The notes beneath the pieces are model-generated. The model was given only the letters and a program-made list of their open reading frames with translations. It searched no databases and was not told the origin of the DNA. DNA of 48,826 nucleotides from Treponema sp. UBA3870 (GTDB taxonomy: Bacteria > Spirochaetota > Spirochaetia > Treponematales > Treponemataceae), in the NCBI GenBank assembly GCA_002392275.1, contig DGGQ01000046.1, positions 1-48,826 on the forward strand. The letters are read 5' to 3'. Below, in pieces: positions 8,514-16,712 of the stretch. Within the stretch, counting starts at the first letter, position 1. Every line of letters starts with the position of its first letter. Made by a program: the position numbers and the translations under genes.

Positions 8514-10196
8514 ATGAAGATTTTCACTCTGGAAAAAAGAGTCGTCAGGAAGCTGGTCGGTACATTCTTCTGTGCCGTCCTGTCCATGTCCTTTTTTTCC
8601 TGTGGCAGCACCGACGAGACCGAGCGGCTCTACGCTTCAATCAACTACAGCCAGGAGGATGTGGTCAGGGATGAGATAAGGGCCGTGGAAAGTCTTGCGA
8701 AAAAAAATCCTGTCGAGGCTCTGTGGCGTTCCACCGTTCTTGTTGAGAATGCCCCCGACATTTCAGGAACCGCCGAGGTTTTTGCGGAGTGCGAGAATCT
8801 GGTGGTGGACCTTTACAAGTCCTCGCTTGCTGAAAAAAAATATCTGGATGCGATTCGGCTGTACGAGTCCCTTGTCGCTGCGGGAAGCAAAAAAGTTTCG
8901 GCCCTTGAAAAGAGTCCATCGGAGCTTTCGGCTTTGGTGGAATCATCCATGCCGATTGAAAAATACCTTGCGCAGAACCAGAAGGCCTCCCAGATGATAA
9001 AGGGAACCGTCACAATTTTTGTTGACAAGGGAATAAAGATTGAGGGCGGGGTTGGCTACAAGGACACTGTTCTTGGAAGCGGATTCTTCATCACCCGCGA
9101 CGGATTTATAATCACAAACCACCATGTAATCTCGGACTGCGTTGACCCGACCTACAACGGATACGCACGTCTCTATATAAAACTTGCGGAGGACCCTGAC
9201 ACAAGGATTCCGGCCCGCGTTGTTGGATACGACAGGACCATGGACCTTGCGCTAATCAAGACCGAGGTTGACGCTCCATACATTTTTACTTTCGGGACAA
9301 GCTCGGATCTTGAGATTGGTGACAAAATCTATGTGATGGGTTCGCCGCTTGGTCTGGACAGGACTCTCACAGGTGGAATTGTATCGGCAACGGACAGGGA
9401 CCTTCTTTCCTTAGGCAAGGTTTTCCAGATTGATGCCGCGGTAAGCCCGGGTAATTCCGGTGGACCCATGATTGACGACCAGGGCAGGGTGCAGGCGGTG
9501 GTCTTTGCCGGTGTGCAGAACTACCAGGGACTGAACTTTGCCATACCGGTTGAATATCTCAAGGCGGAGCTTGCCTTTCTGTTTGGCGGTGGGAAAAGGA
9601 CACACGGCTGGATGGAGGCATTCGGAAAGACAAGGCGCATGGTCGGTTCCGGCGCAAAGAACGAGGGTGTGGAAATCCTCTACGTGATGCCGGGCGGAAA
9701 GGCTTCGTTTGCGGGGCTTCGTGAGGGGGATGTTATAACGGCGATGGACGGTTCCCCTGTTGATTCGGTGGACGCTCTCCATCTCTATCTGCTTGGAAAA
9801 ATGGAAGGAACTATTGTCCGTGTCACGGCTGAAAATCCTGAGTCGGGCAGAAAAAAAACTTTCCCGGTCTATCTTTCGTCAAGGCCAGAAAATCCTGGCT
9901 ACACATTTTACACCCACGACCTGATTTCGTCCGCGCTGTACCCGATTTTGGGAATGGAGCTTGTCAGAAGTTCGACCACAAACAAGAAATTGTATACAGT
10001 GAAGAAGGTCATAAAAAATTCTTCGGCTGACACAGCGGGATTCAGCGAGGGAGACCCGGTCCAGATTTTGCAATGCGAGCCTGGCGAAGACAAGTCTGTA
10101 CTTCAGGTTGGAATCTATACAAAAAACAAAAAAAAGGGATTCATTGATTACGGCATGACACTTGCCGCAAGCCTTGACGGTTCCCAGTACTTTTAA
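8514..10196 (+). CDS. HtrA/DegP-type serine protease, predicted lipoprotein
   Basis: A 560-residue trypsin-fold protease predicted to be lipid-anchored in the envelope: hydrophobic signal then FFSC, cysteine near residue 30. An N-terminal helical region (35-160) precedes the protease domain. The catalytic triad is visible: His in FIITNHHVI (about 204), Asp in DRTMDLALIK (about 244), Ser in SPGNSGGPM (about 315). A PDZ domain follows (about 378-455, GVEILYVMPGGKASFAGLREGDVI), then a second PDZ-like segment (about 475-540) with SSADTAGFSEGDPVQIL. AAGGA eight bases before ATG 8514 favours it over the adjacent TTG. It likely degrades or refolds envelope proteins together with the TPR protein upstream. 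Lipoprotein anchoring and helical extension set it apart from classical DegP. Confidence 0.88.
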   Translation: MKIFTLEKRVVRKLVGTFFCAVLSMSFFSCGSTDETERLYASINYSQEDVVRDEIRAVESLAKKNPVEALWRSTVLVENAPDISGTAEVFAECENLVVDLYKSSLAEKKYLDAIRLYESLVAAGSKKVSALEKSPSELSALVESSMPIEKYLAQNQKASQMIKGTVTIFVDKGIKIEGGVGYKDTVLGSGFFITRDGFIITNHHVISDCVDPTYNGYARLYIKLAEDPDTRIPARVVGYDRTMDLALIKTEVDAPYIFTFGTSSDLEIGDKIYVMGSPLGLDRTLTGGIVSATDRDLLSLGKVFQIDAAVSPGNSGGPMIDDQGRVQAVVFAGVQNYQGLNFAIPVEYLKAELAFLFGGGKRTHGWMEAFGKTRRMVGSGAKNEGVEILYVMPGGKASFAGLREGDVITAMDGSPVDSVDALHLYLLGKMEGTIVRVTAENPESGRKKTFPVYLSSRPENPGYTFYTHDLISSALYPILGMELVRSSTTNKKLYTVKKVIKNSSADTAGFSEGDPVQILQCEPGEDKSVLQVGIYTKNKKKGFIDYGMTLAASLDGSQYF

Positions 10197-10209
10197 TTGA
10201 GAGGAAAAA

Positions 10210-12015
10210 ATGGTAGAGCTAAAATATAAACGGAATTTCTGTATAACGGCGCACATCGATCATGGAAAATCGACACTTGCGGACAGGCTAATCCAGAAGG
10301 CGAAGATTATTGAGGAACGCCAGATGATGAATCAGATTCTGGACAACATGGACATAGAAAGGGAGCGCGGAATCACCATAAAAAGTCAGGCGGTGACAAT
10401 CCCCTACCATGCGAAGGATGGACACGACTATGAGCTGAATTTTGTTGACACACCCGGCCATGTTGATTTCAGCTACGAGGTCAGCCGTGCGATTGCGTCC
10501 TGCGAGGGTGCGCTTCTTTTGATTGATGCCACACAGGGGGTCGAGAGCCAGACCGTCAGCAATATGTACATGGCCCTGGAACACGATCTTGCCATAGTCC
10601 CCGTTGTGAACAAAATTGATTTGGCGAGCGCGGATGTCGAAAGCGTGAAGCACCAGATTGACCACGACCTTGGCCTTGATTCCTCCGATGCCATGCTTGT
10701 TTCCGCAAAAACTGGCGAGGGCATTGATGATTTGATGGAGGCGATTGTAACAAAATTTCCACCGCCACAGGGAAATGCGGAATCCCCGCTCAAGGCTCTG
10801 ATTTTTGACTGCCACTACGACGAGTACCGGGGTGTCATTGTCCATGTGAGGATTGTTGACGGTCGTGTGAAAAGCGGTGACAGCATTGTTCTTATGAGCT
10901 CCGGAGTCCAGTACAAGGTTGAGCAGACCGGTGTTTTCAAGATTCGCTACGAGGAGACCCCTTCACTTGAGGCCGGCGATGTCGGTTATCTGATTGCGGG
11001 AATCAAGACTGTTTCGGACGTTCGTGTTGGTGACACGGTTACGCTTTCATCAAATCCAGCCTCGGAGCCTCTTCCCGGGTTCAAGGATGTCAAGCCGGTT
11101 GTTTTTTCTTCCATATATCCAATCGACTCCAACGACTACGAGGAGCTAAAGGAGAGCATGGAGAAGCTGAAACTGAACGACGCATCCCTTGTCTACGAAA
11201 AGGACAGCTCCCTTGCGCTTGGAAATGGATTCCGCTGCGGATTTTTGGGACTTCTTCATCTGGAGATAATACAGGAGCGTCTTGAGCGGGATTTTGACCA
11301 GGTGATTATTTTTACAGCACCATCGGTCGAGTACAAGGTAAAGCAGGCGGGCCACGACGAAATATCCGTTGACAATCCGGCGGACTTTCCCGAGGGGAAG
11401 ATAGAGTCGTCGAGCGAACCGTACATCAGGGCGAGCATAATAACTCCGGCGGAATACCTTGGTCCAATCATGGAGCTGTGCAGGCTCAAGCGCGGGTCAC
11501 AGAAAAACATGAACTATCTTGACGAGAAGCGTGTGGAGCTTACATACGAGATGCCTCTTTCGGAAGTGCTTTTTGATTTCTACGACAAGCTCAAGTCCTA
11601 CAGCCGTGGATACGCGAGCTTTGACTACGAGGTTATAGACTACAGGCCCACCGACCTTGTGAAGATTGACATACTGATTAACGGAAAACCTGTTGACGCA
11701 TTGGCTCAGCTATGTTACCGTCCGGGAGCGGTCGAGAGGGCAAGGACAGTGTGCGAGCGTCTGAAGGGCGAGATTGCCAGACAGCAGTTCAAGGTTGCAA
11801 TCCAGGGTGCGATTGGAAGCCAGATTATTGCGCGCGAAACGGTCAACCCTGTACGGAAGGATGTTCTTGCGAAGTGCTACGGTGGCGATGTCACAAGAAA
11901 ACGCAAGCTGCTGGAAAAACAGAAGGCCGGTAAAAAACGTATGCTCATGGCGGGTGACGTGGAGCTTCCCCAGAGCGCGTTCCTTGCTGTCCTCAAGGAG
12001 AAGGAGGACAACTAG
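10210..12015 (+). CDS. lepA: Elongation factor 4 (back-translocase LepA)
   Basis: A 601-residue ribosome-dependent GTPase. G1 is AHIDHGKST, G2 RGITIKSQ, G3 VDTPGHVDF, G4 NKID. The LepA-specific C-terminal domain is complete (SYSRGYASFDYE, QIIARETVNPVRKDVLAKCYGGDVTRKRKLLEKQKAGKKRM), which separates it from EF-G. GAGAGG precedes the ATG. The stop overlaps the end of the convergent minus-strand gene by four bases, so there is no room for a terminator of either. Confidence 0.97.
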   Translation: MVELKYKRNFCITAHIDHGKSTLADRLIQKAKIIEERQMMNQILDNMDIERERGITIKSQAVTIPYHAKDGHDYELNFVDTPGHVDFSYEVSRAIASCEGALLLIDATQGVESQTVSNMYMALEHDLAIVPVVNKIDLASADVESVKHQIDHDLGLDSSDAMLVSAKTGEGIDDLMEAIVTKFPPPQGNAESPLKALIFDCHYDEYRGVIVHVRIVDGRVKSGDSIVLMSSGVQYKVEQTGVFKIRYEETPSLEAGDVGYLIAGIKTVSDVRVGDTVTLSSNPASEPLPGFKDVKPVVFSSIYPIDSNDYEELKESMEKLKLNDASLVYEKDSSLALGNGFRCGFLGLLHLEIIQERLERDFDQVIIFTAPSVEYKVKQAGHDEISVDNPADFPEGKIESSSEPYIRASIITPAEYLGPIMELCRLKRGSQKNMNYLDEKRVELTYEMPLSEVLFDFYDKLKSYSRGYASFDYEVIDYRPTDLVKIDILINGKPVDALAQLCYRPGAVERARTVCERLKGEIARQQFKVAIQGAIGSQIIARETVNPVRKDVLAKCYGGDVTRKRKLLEKQKAGKKRMLMAGDVELPQSAFLAVLKEKEDN

Positions 12016-13712
12016 TCTTTCATCGCCTTCAGGAAAAAGTCTATCTCAGCGCGGACTCTTTTTAGAAATCCCTGGTCCATCGAAAGTCTGTATCCGTCTG
12101 GAAAATGCAGGTACAGATATTCGCGTCCGGACAGCAGATTTTCTATCTGCGAGGAAAGCCCGGTCCCTTTTTCAAAGAACTGTGATTTTTCACCCATCGA
12201 AAGCAGGTCACGGATTTTTGTGAGCGCAAGTCTTTCTTCGTCCAGGTAGATTTTTGCCGCCATGTTTTTTTCTGCGGTGGATGATTTGTCGGTAGAAGTT
12301 TTTCCTCTCGATTCGGTGCGTTCCCTGATTTTTTTCAAAACATTTTCAGAAAGAGCCTCCGCCTGTTTTCCGTCAATTTTTTGAATCCCCAAATCCAGTC
12401 CGCTTTTTCCAATGTCGAAAAGATTTTTTGATGCGGAAAAATTGTTGAAAAAATTCTGCCTGTACGAAAGCATTGAAGGCGTGGTTGCCATGGTCCTTCC
12501 GTCCTTCCCTGTGACAAGCGATGCCGCCGGTGAAAATGCCGCGTCCAGATTGTCAATAGAAAAAATCCTGCCGCAGGATGAGAGGCGGGCTTTGTGGGCG
12601 GGCGTGTCCTTTGCGTGTGTCTTTCCAATGCTGTAGCTAAGGTCAAGGCCTGAGACAAATACCGGGACGGAATCATCTTTTCTGAGCGAAAGGGCTATGT
12701 GGACTGCCGCAAGACCAACGGAGCCAAGCGGTGGAATGAAATCAGGGAGAAAAGTTTTTATCCTGTCCAAAAATTTTCCCGGAGCAAAATCGGAGGCAAA
12801 CCAGACTGTCCTTTCTTTGAACATGCGCTGCACCTGTGGACGTGAGCATAAATCGGCAAAAAAAACGGTTCCGCATCCATGGCTTCCGATGTACGCCTTC
12901 TGGATTGCAAACTGCGATTCCAGACCAACCGTGGCGTCAACCTTTATTCCCCTTTCAAGAACGGACGTGAGCGATGCGTCAACAGTTATGACAAAAAAAT
13001 CTCCATCCAGAATCCGGCTCAAGAGTGGGGAGGCGGGCGAGAGTGTTGAATCAAGACTTTCCCCGGCCCCGAGAACAAGAATTGGCTTTTCAACCGTGCG
13101 TGCAACATCCGAAAGCCTGAATCCTGAATCGAGCGACTTTAGATTTTCCATTATGTTTTTTGAAAAAAGCCGTCCCATCTTTACAAGGGTCACGCGGTTT
13201 TTCCAGAACGTTGCGACAATCTCCTGTGCCGCCGAAAAAACAAGTTCGTAGATTTTTGGGTTGAAGGATTTTCCTGCAGAAAAATCAATGGAGAGCGTGC
13301 GTCTGATTTTGCCTGTGTTGACTGCCTCCCGGATGAATGAGTCCAAATCAAGAAGATGCTTTGTTGAAAAAAGATGTACACTCGAAAAATCTTGCCGTGG
13401 ATTTTTTTCTTTCAGATTTTCAAGCGACGAGCGGGCAAGTTCCAGAAGGTTATCGTCATCCTCAACTGCGAGAACAACACAGTCGTCGGGGAGTTTCTGG
13501 AGCAAATCCACAAGTCCATAGAAAAGCGCCGGGGAATTGACCAGAACAAGGGTCGAAGGCTGAGCTGCCATGTTTTGCACAATCGAACAAATGGAGCGCG
13601 TGGGGCTGTACTTTGAGTAGAGAAATCTTCCCTTGTATTCGACCGTGTATAAAATAGAAAACCCCGAACCGGTAGCAACCAGACGGGGCTTCTGCGTGAG
13701 ACAATCTGCCAT
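12012..13712 (-). CDS. DUF115/MptE-like, Maf-type glycosyltransferase-related protein
   Basis: A 566-residue cytoplasmic protein of the DUF115 superfamily, which includes the motility-associated factors (Maf) thought to glycosylate flagellin and the pterin kinase MptE. The core at about 210-280 has KPILVLGAGESLDS, then FFVITVDASLTSVLERGIKVDATVGLE, the Rossmann-like signature of the family; SGLDLSYSIGKTHA near 375 also fits. A Lys-rich helical C-terminus follows. ATG 13712 is chosen over TTG 13718; AGGAAA lies upstream. It starts just after the PpiD-like gene stop and is probably cotranscribed with it. A role in flagellar or surface glycosylation is inferred from the family only. Confidence 0.75.
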   Translation of the reverse strand: MADCLTQKPRLVATGSGFSILYTVEYKGRFLYSKYSPTRSICSIVQNMAAQPSTLVLVNSPALFYGLVDLLQKLPDDCVVLAVEDDDNLLELARSSLENLKEKNPRQDFSSVHLFSTKHLLDLDSFIREAVNTGKIRRTLSIDFSAGKSFNPKIYELVFSAAQEIVATFWKNRVTLVKMGRLFSKNIMENLKSLDSGFRLSDVARTVEKPILVLGAGESLDSTLSPASPLLSRILDGDFFVITVDASLTSVLERGIKVDATVGLESQFAIQKAYIGSHGCGTVFFADLCSRPQVQRMFKERTVWFASDFAPGKFLDRIKTFLPDFIPPLGSVGLAAVHIALSLRKDDSVPVFVSGLDLSYSIGKTHAKDTPAHKARLSSCGRIFSIDNLDAAFSPAASLVTGKDGRTMATTPSMLSYRQNFFNNFSASKNLFDIGKSGLDLGIQKIDGKQAEALSENVLKKIRERTESRGKTSTDKSSTAEKNMAAKIYLDEERLALTKIRDLLSMGEKSQFFEKGTGLSSQIENLLSGREYLYLHFPDGYRLSMDQGFLKRVRAEIDFFLKAMKD

Positions 13713-13718
13713 GGGCAA

Positions 13719-15356
13719 TCAGTTTCCTGCAAAGAACTTGTAGTATGTTTCGTAGAAGTTGTTCTTTACGTCCTTTGATGTCATGATTGCGTTGGTCGCG
13801 CTGTCCTGGTCGTAGTTCTTTGCCTGCGCCGCGTATCCGTCCTTTTCGACTGCCTCGTCCTTTGTGATGGACACACACTTTGCGACAATTACGTTGGATC
13901 CAAGAACAAATGGCTGGCTGGTCTCGCCTTCCTTGAGTGTGAAAAGTGTCTTGAAAGCTGCCGCGTTTGATGAGAGCGAGCTGAGTTCGCTGACATCGCT
14001 TGGAACTGTGTCAAAGAAAGCTGAGTTTCCATAGTTGACAGGGAAGGCCGGAACGTCAACGGACTTGATGTTGTAGTTTCTGCATGCGGTCTCAAATTTG
14101 TCAAGCCGCACGATGTTTTCACCGCCAGCGTCGATAAGTCTCTGGTCCGCGCGTACATTCGGATCAAGCACACGTCCTTCCTCGCCATCCGACACGTCGA
14201 TTATGATTGGCTCGGTCGATGAAACGTCGTAGATGAATTTGTTCGCAATCTGTGTGTAGTAGTTCTCGATGTAGCTGATTTCATAAGACTTGATATACGA
14301 AAGAACCGCGTCAACAGTCTCCTGCTGGCTAAGGTCCGCATCCGTGGAGCTTCCGTCGCAGCGGAAAATTGTGTAGCCCCTTGTTGTCGGGATGACCTCG
14401 GATATGGAGCCGCTTGAAAGCTCTGTGACTGCGGCCAAATCAGTTTCTGATGGAATGGTGTTTTTCAGCTGGTAGTAGTAGTTGTTGGAAATCTTTCCGT
14501 CCTCGCCGGTGTAGAGTTTTTCTGAAATGGTTGATACCGCGCTGTCGAATGTCAGCTCTCCGCTCTGGATCTGCTTCAATGTGTTGTCGGCATCAATTTT
14601 TTCGCTAAGTGTGACGGCTGAAAGATTGTAGCGGCGGAAAGTGCTCGGGTTGCTCTTTGCGTACTTCACAACCTCGTCGCCCGGCAAGTCCGATGTGCTG
14701 AAAGCGGCAAGCTGGAACGCATGTTTTTCGCTTCCCATTGATGAGACGAATGTGTTTTCCTTTGACGACGACTTGAGTCCATAGAGATTGTCGGAACCAA
14801 AAAGGTCATCGATGTAGCGTGAGTGAAGGAGACTCTCTTCTGCCGATGCACGGAGGGATGTCTTTTTTGATTCGTCGGTCTGGTTGTAGAGCTTCTTTGA
14901 GAACTCCCCGTTCTCGTCACGGAAGTATGGAATAATTGCCCTGTCGATTGCTGCCTTTGGAACCGAATAGCCCGCTCTGGCAATTTCGTCCTCGTAGTAC
15001 ATGCTGTGGATTGTTGACTCGAAAGCGGATTCAAATATATAGCTTCCAAGCTGGTTCACATCGTAGCCCATGCTCTGGTAGGTCTGCGCAAGGTTTGAAA
15101 CGTTCGCCGCAAAATCAGAGCCTGCCTTGTACTCAACTTTCTTTCCTTTATATGAGCCAAAAACAGGTGTGTTCCTGCTCTGCCTGATTGATTCGATTAC
15201 AGCGGAGCCTCCTGTCGGAATGAATACGACCGCCGAAATCACAAGGACAATCACCGCACCAATCTTGGCTTTGCCGTTGTTGTTCTTAGGCTTCTTTTCT
15301 TTTGCTTCTTTTTCATTTTTGACATTCTTTACTTCTTTTGTTGATTCGTCTGACAT
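13719..15356 (-). CDS. SurA/PpiD-like membrane-anchored peptidyl-prolyl isomerase
   Basis: A 545-residue protein with a Lys/Glu-rich cytoplasmic N-terminus, one membrane segment (about 33-55, AKIGAVIVLVISAVVFIPTGG), then a long periplasmic part. Residues about 75-200 match the SurA_N/PpiD chaperone region (ESAFESTIHSMYYEDEIARAGYSV), and 265-375 resemble a divergent parvulin domain (LTFDSAVSTISE, TELSSGSISEVIPTTRGYTIFRCDG). It probably helps fold exported proteins. AGGAAGG precedes ATG 15356; an in-frame upstream start at 15443 lies upstream of the promoter -10 box and is rejected. The promoter is at 15425-15453. The DUF115 gene follows in the same operon. Confidence 0.8.
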   Translation of the reverse strand: MSDESTKEVKNVKNEKEAKEKKPKNNNGKAKIGAVIVLVISAVVFIPTGGSAVIESIRQSRNTPVFGSYKGKKVEYKAGSDFAANVSNLAQTYQSMGYDVNQLGSYIFESAFESTIHSMYYEDEIARAGYSVPKAAIDRAIIPYFRDENGEFSKKLYNQTDESKKTSLRASAEESLLHSRYIDDLFGSDNLYGLKSSSKENTFVSSMGSEKHAFQLAAFSTSDLPGDEVVKYAKSNPSTFRRYNLSAVTLSEKIDADNTLKQIQSGELTFDSAVSTISEKLYTGEDGKISNNYYYQLKNTIPSETDLAAVTELSSGSISEVIPTTRGYTIFRCDGSSTDADLSQQETVDAVLSYIKSYEISYIENYYTQIANKFIYDVSSTEPIIIDVSDGEEGRVLDPNVRADQRLIDAGGENIVRLDKFETACRNYNIKSVDVPAFPVNYGNSAFFDTVPSDVSELSSLSSNAAAFKTLFTLKEGETSQPFVLGSNVIVAKCVSITKDEAVEKDGYAAQAKNYDQDSATNAIMTSKDVKNNFYETYYKFFAGN

Positions 15357-15424
15357 GATAAAAAACCTTCCTATTTGAATACATGCGGGCAGAATCCAGA
15401 GGACAGCATACCGCATAGGCGACA

Positions 15425-15453
15425 ATTTTATCATTGTATACAACCGGTGTCAA
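15425..15453 (-). promoter_or_regulatory. Promoter of the PpiD-like gene
   Basis: On the minus strand TTGACA (15453-15448), 17 bp, TAAAAT (15430-15425). Transcription should start near 15418, leaving a leader of about 60 bases. It confirms the start at 15356. Confidence 0.75.
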
Positions 15454-15536
15454 CATTTGGACCTTGCTCGGTGGATAAATTTTTACAGAAAAAAATACTG
15501 CCCGATAGATTTTTCTGATTTTTTTGTCTCCGCTTA

Positions 15537-15565
15537 TTGACACTGAAAAGCAAAGATGATATAGT
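15537..15565 (+). promoter_or_regulatory. Promoter of tRNA-Asp
   Basis: TTGACA (15537-15542), 17 bp, TATAGT (15560-15565), with the mature tRNA starting 12 bases later. Confidence 0.8.
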
Positions 15566-15576
15566 ATCACCATTCA

Positions 15577-15650
15577 GGGGGTTTAGCGAAGCTGGTTATC
15601 GCGCTGGCCTGTCACGCCGGAGATCACGGGTTCGAGCCCCGTAACTCCCG
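15577..15650 (+). tRNA. tRNA-Asp (anticodon GTC)
   Basis: Acceptor GGGGGTT/AACTCCC with one G-U pair, discriminator G, D-arm GCG...CGC, anticodon stem CTGGC/GCCGG with loop CTGTCAC (anticodon GTC), T-arm ACGGG-TTCGAGC-CCCGT. CCA not encoded. Confidence 0.95.
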
Positions 15651-15656
15651 ATTAAG

Positions 15657-15689
15657 CCATCCGATTTTCTTCGGGTGGTTTTTTTATTC
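15657..15689 (+). terminator. Intrinsic terminator after tRNA-Asp
   Basis: CCATCCGA (15657-15664) pairs with TCGGGTGG (15671-15678), one G-U pair, followed by TTTTTTTATTC. Confidence 0.85.
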
Positions 15690-15716
15690 TGAGCCTGCTT
15701 TTTTTGCATGTTTTTT

Positions 15717-15789
15717 CGGGCAATAGCGCAGCTGGTAGCGCGTTACGTTCGGGACGTAAAGGTCCCCGGTTCGAATCCGGGTTGCCCGA
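15717..15789 (+). tRNA. tRNA-Pro (anticodon CGG)
   Basis: Acceptor CGGGCAA/TTGCCCG, discriminator A, anticodon stem TTACG/CGTAA with loop TTCGGGA (anticodon CGG), T-arm CCCGG-TTCGAAT-CCGGG. It is separated from tRNA-Asp by a terminator, so it should have its own promoter in the 28 bases between, or be fed by readthrough; no clear promoter is seen there. Confidence 0.95.
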
Positions 15790-15795
15790 CCTAAG

Positions 15796-15852
15796 GAACC
15801 GCACAATGAGGATGGAAGATTTTTCTATTTTCGTTGAGCGGTTCTTTTTTTT
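15796..15852 (+). terminator. Intrinsic terminator after tRNA-Pro
   Basis: GAACCGC (15796-15802) pairs with GCGGTTC (15838-15844), with further imperfect pairing inside, then eight Ts. The rest of the gap to 16082 holds one copy of the GGGAACCTCTAAAA motif (15874-15889) and a CCCCG/CGGGG hairpin (15890-15916), and otherwise nothing recognised. Confidence 0.75.
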
Positions 15853-16082
15853 GCGACGATTTCTTTTACTGAAGGGAACCTCTAAAAAACCCCGACCATC
15901 CAATGGACAGCCGGGGCTAAAGGAGAGGAGGATGCAGAAATAAAACTGCAATGGTTGGATTGCCTAACCTAAATATGCTCTTGCAATCTATTAACTACAA
16001 CAAATGGATCTTCGGTTTGTTACTGAAATAAGCTGCTGAAAATATTTATAACAAAAATTTATTGGCGGAACATGTTGGGGAT

Positions 16083-16670
16083 CTACTGCCGGTAGGGCTT
16101 TGTGTACATGTAGTATCTGGGTGCGCGGTAGTCTATGTGCCATCCGCCTGTATAAAAGCCGTTCTGGTTTGCGGTCGGGTTTATGAAAATCACTTTAAGC
16201 GCGGGGCTGCCTGTCCTGTAGACAAATTCATTGGAGGTCCATTCCTCGCTGTTGCTTTCCAGATAGTTTCTCTGGTGTTCCGGTGGTGTCGAGACAGAAA
16301 TCCTGTATGTTCCCCGCTGCATTTCAAGATGGACAATCGCTCCGCCGGTGAAGCATCCGTCGTAGTAAGTGTGGCTCCAGTGCGGGGTGGACTGCATGCT
16401 GTCGTACCAGGATATGCTTATATTTATGATTTTGTCCCATGCGTCGTTTCCATCCTCGTCCGTTATTTTCAGGAGGCAGGGGATTTCGTCCATAAGCCCA
16501 AAATTTGACGGCCTGTAGATTTCAAGCGAGTGAGCCGCCGTTGAGATGCCCAGAACAAATGCGAGCGCAAAAAGTTTTCTATAAATCTTTCCATAAATGG
16601 TCTTGGATTTTATGCCTGATTTCAAACTCATATCCATATTTTCGGCATGGAGAGCTTTTTTCATCTGCAT
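16083..16670 (-). CDS. Hypothetical exported protein
   Basis: A 195-residue protein with a hydrophobic stretch KLFALAFVLGISTAAHS at about 32-48, preceded by a long basic N-region, so probably a secreted protein with an extended signal peptide. The start may be ATG 16670 or a later ATG (16664, 16637 or 16631). The mature part is beta-rich with two Cys and several aromatic-rich segments (ISWYDS, THTYYDG-like, GGWHIDYRAPRYYMYTK) and repeats of the E-I-Y-R-P type. TATAAA lies seven bases before ATG 16670 on the minus strand, again hinting at a leaderless start. No family is recognised. Confidence 0.65.
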   Translation of the reverse strand: MQMKKALHAENMDMSLKSGIKSKTIYGKIYRKLFALAFVLGISTAAHSLEIYRPSNFGLMDEIPCLLKITDEDGNDAWDKIINISISWYDSMQSTPHWSHTYYDGCFTGGAIVHLEMQRGTYRISVSTPPEHQRNYLESNSEEWTSNEFVYRTGSPALKVIFINPTANQNGFYTGGWHIDYRAPRYYMYTKPYRQ

Positions 16671-16677
16671 GAATCGG

Positions 16678-16706
16678 TTTATAAATCTTCAAATCTGTGA
16701 TAGAAT
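16678..16706 (+). promoter_or_regulatory. aroA promoter, overlapping a divergent -10 box
   Basis: TTTATA (16678-16683), 17 bp, TAGAAT (16701-16706); ATG of aroA at 16713 lies six bases on. The same TTTATA read on the minus strand is TATAAA, a -10 candidate for the divergent gene whose ATG is seven bases away. Confidence 0.5.
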
Positions 16707-16712
16707 ACTCGC

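Noticed and set aside
15890..15916. Hairpin CCCCG/CGGGG after tRNA-Pro as another tRNA or small RNA
   Set aside because: It lacks cloverleaf features, and no promoter is visible; it may be a second weak terminator.
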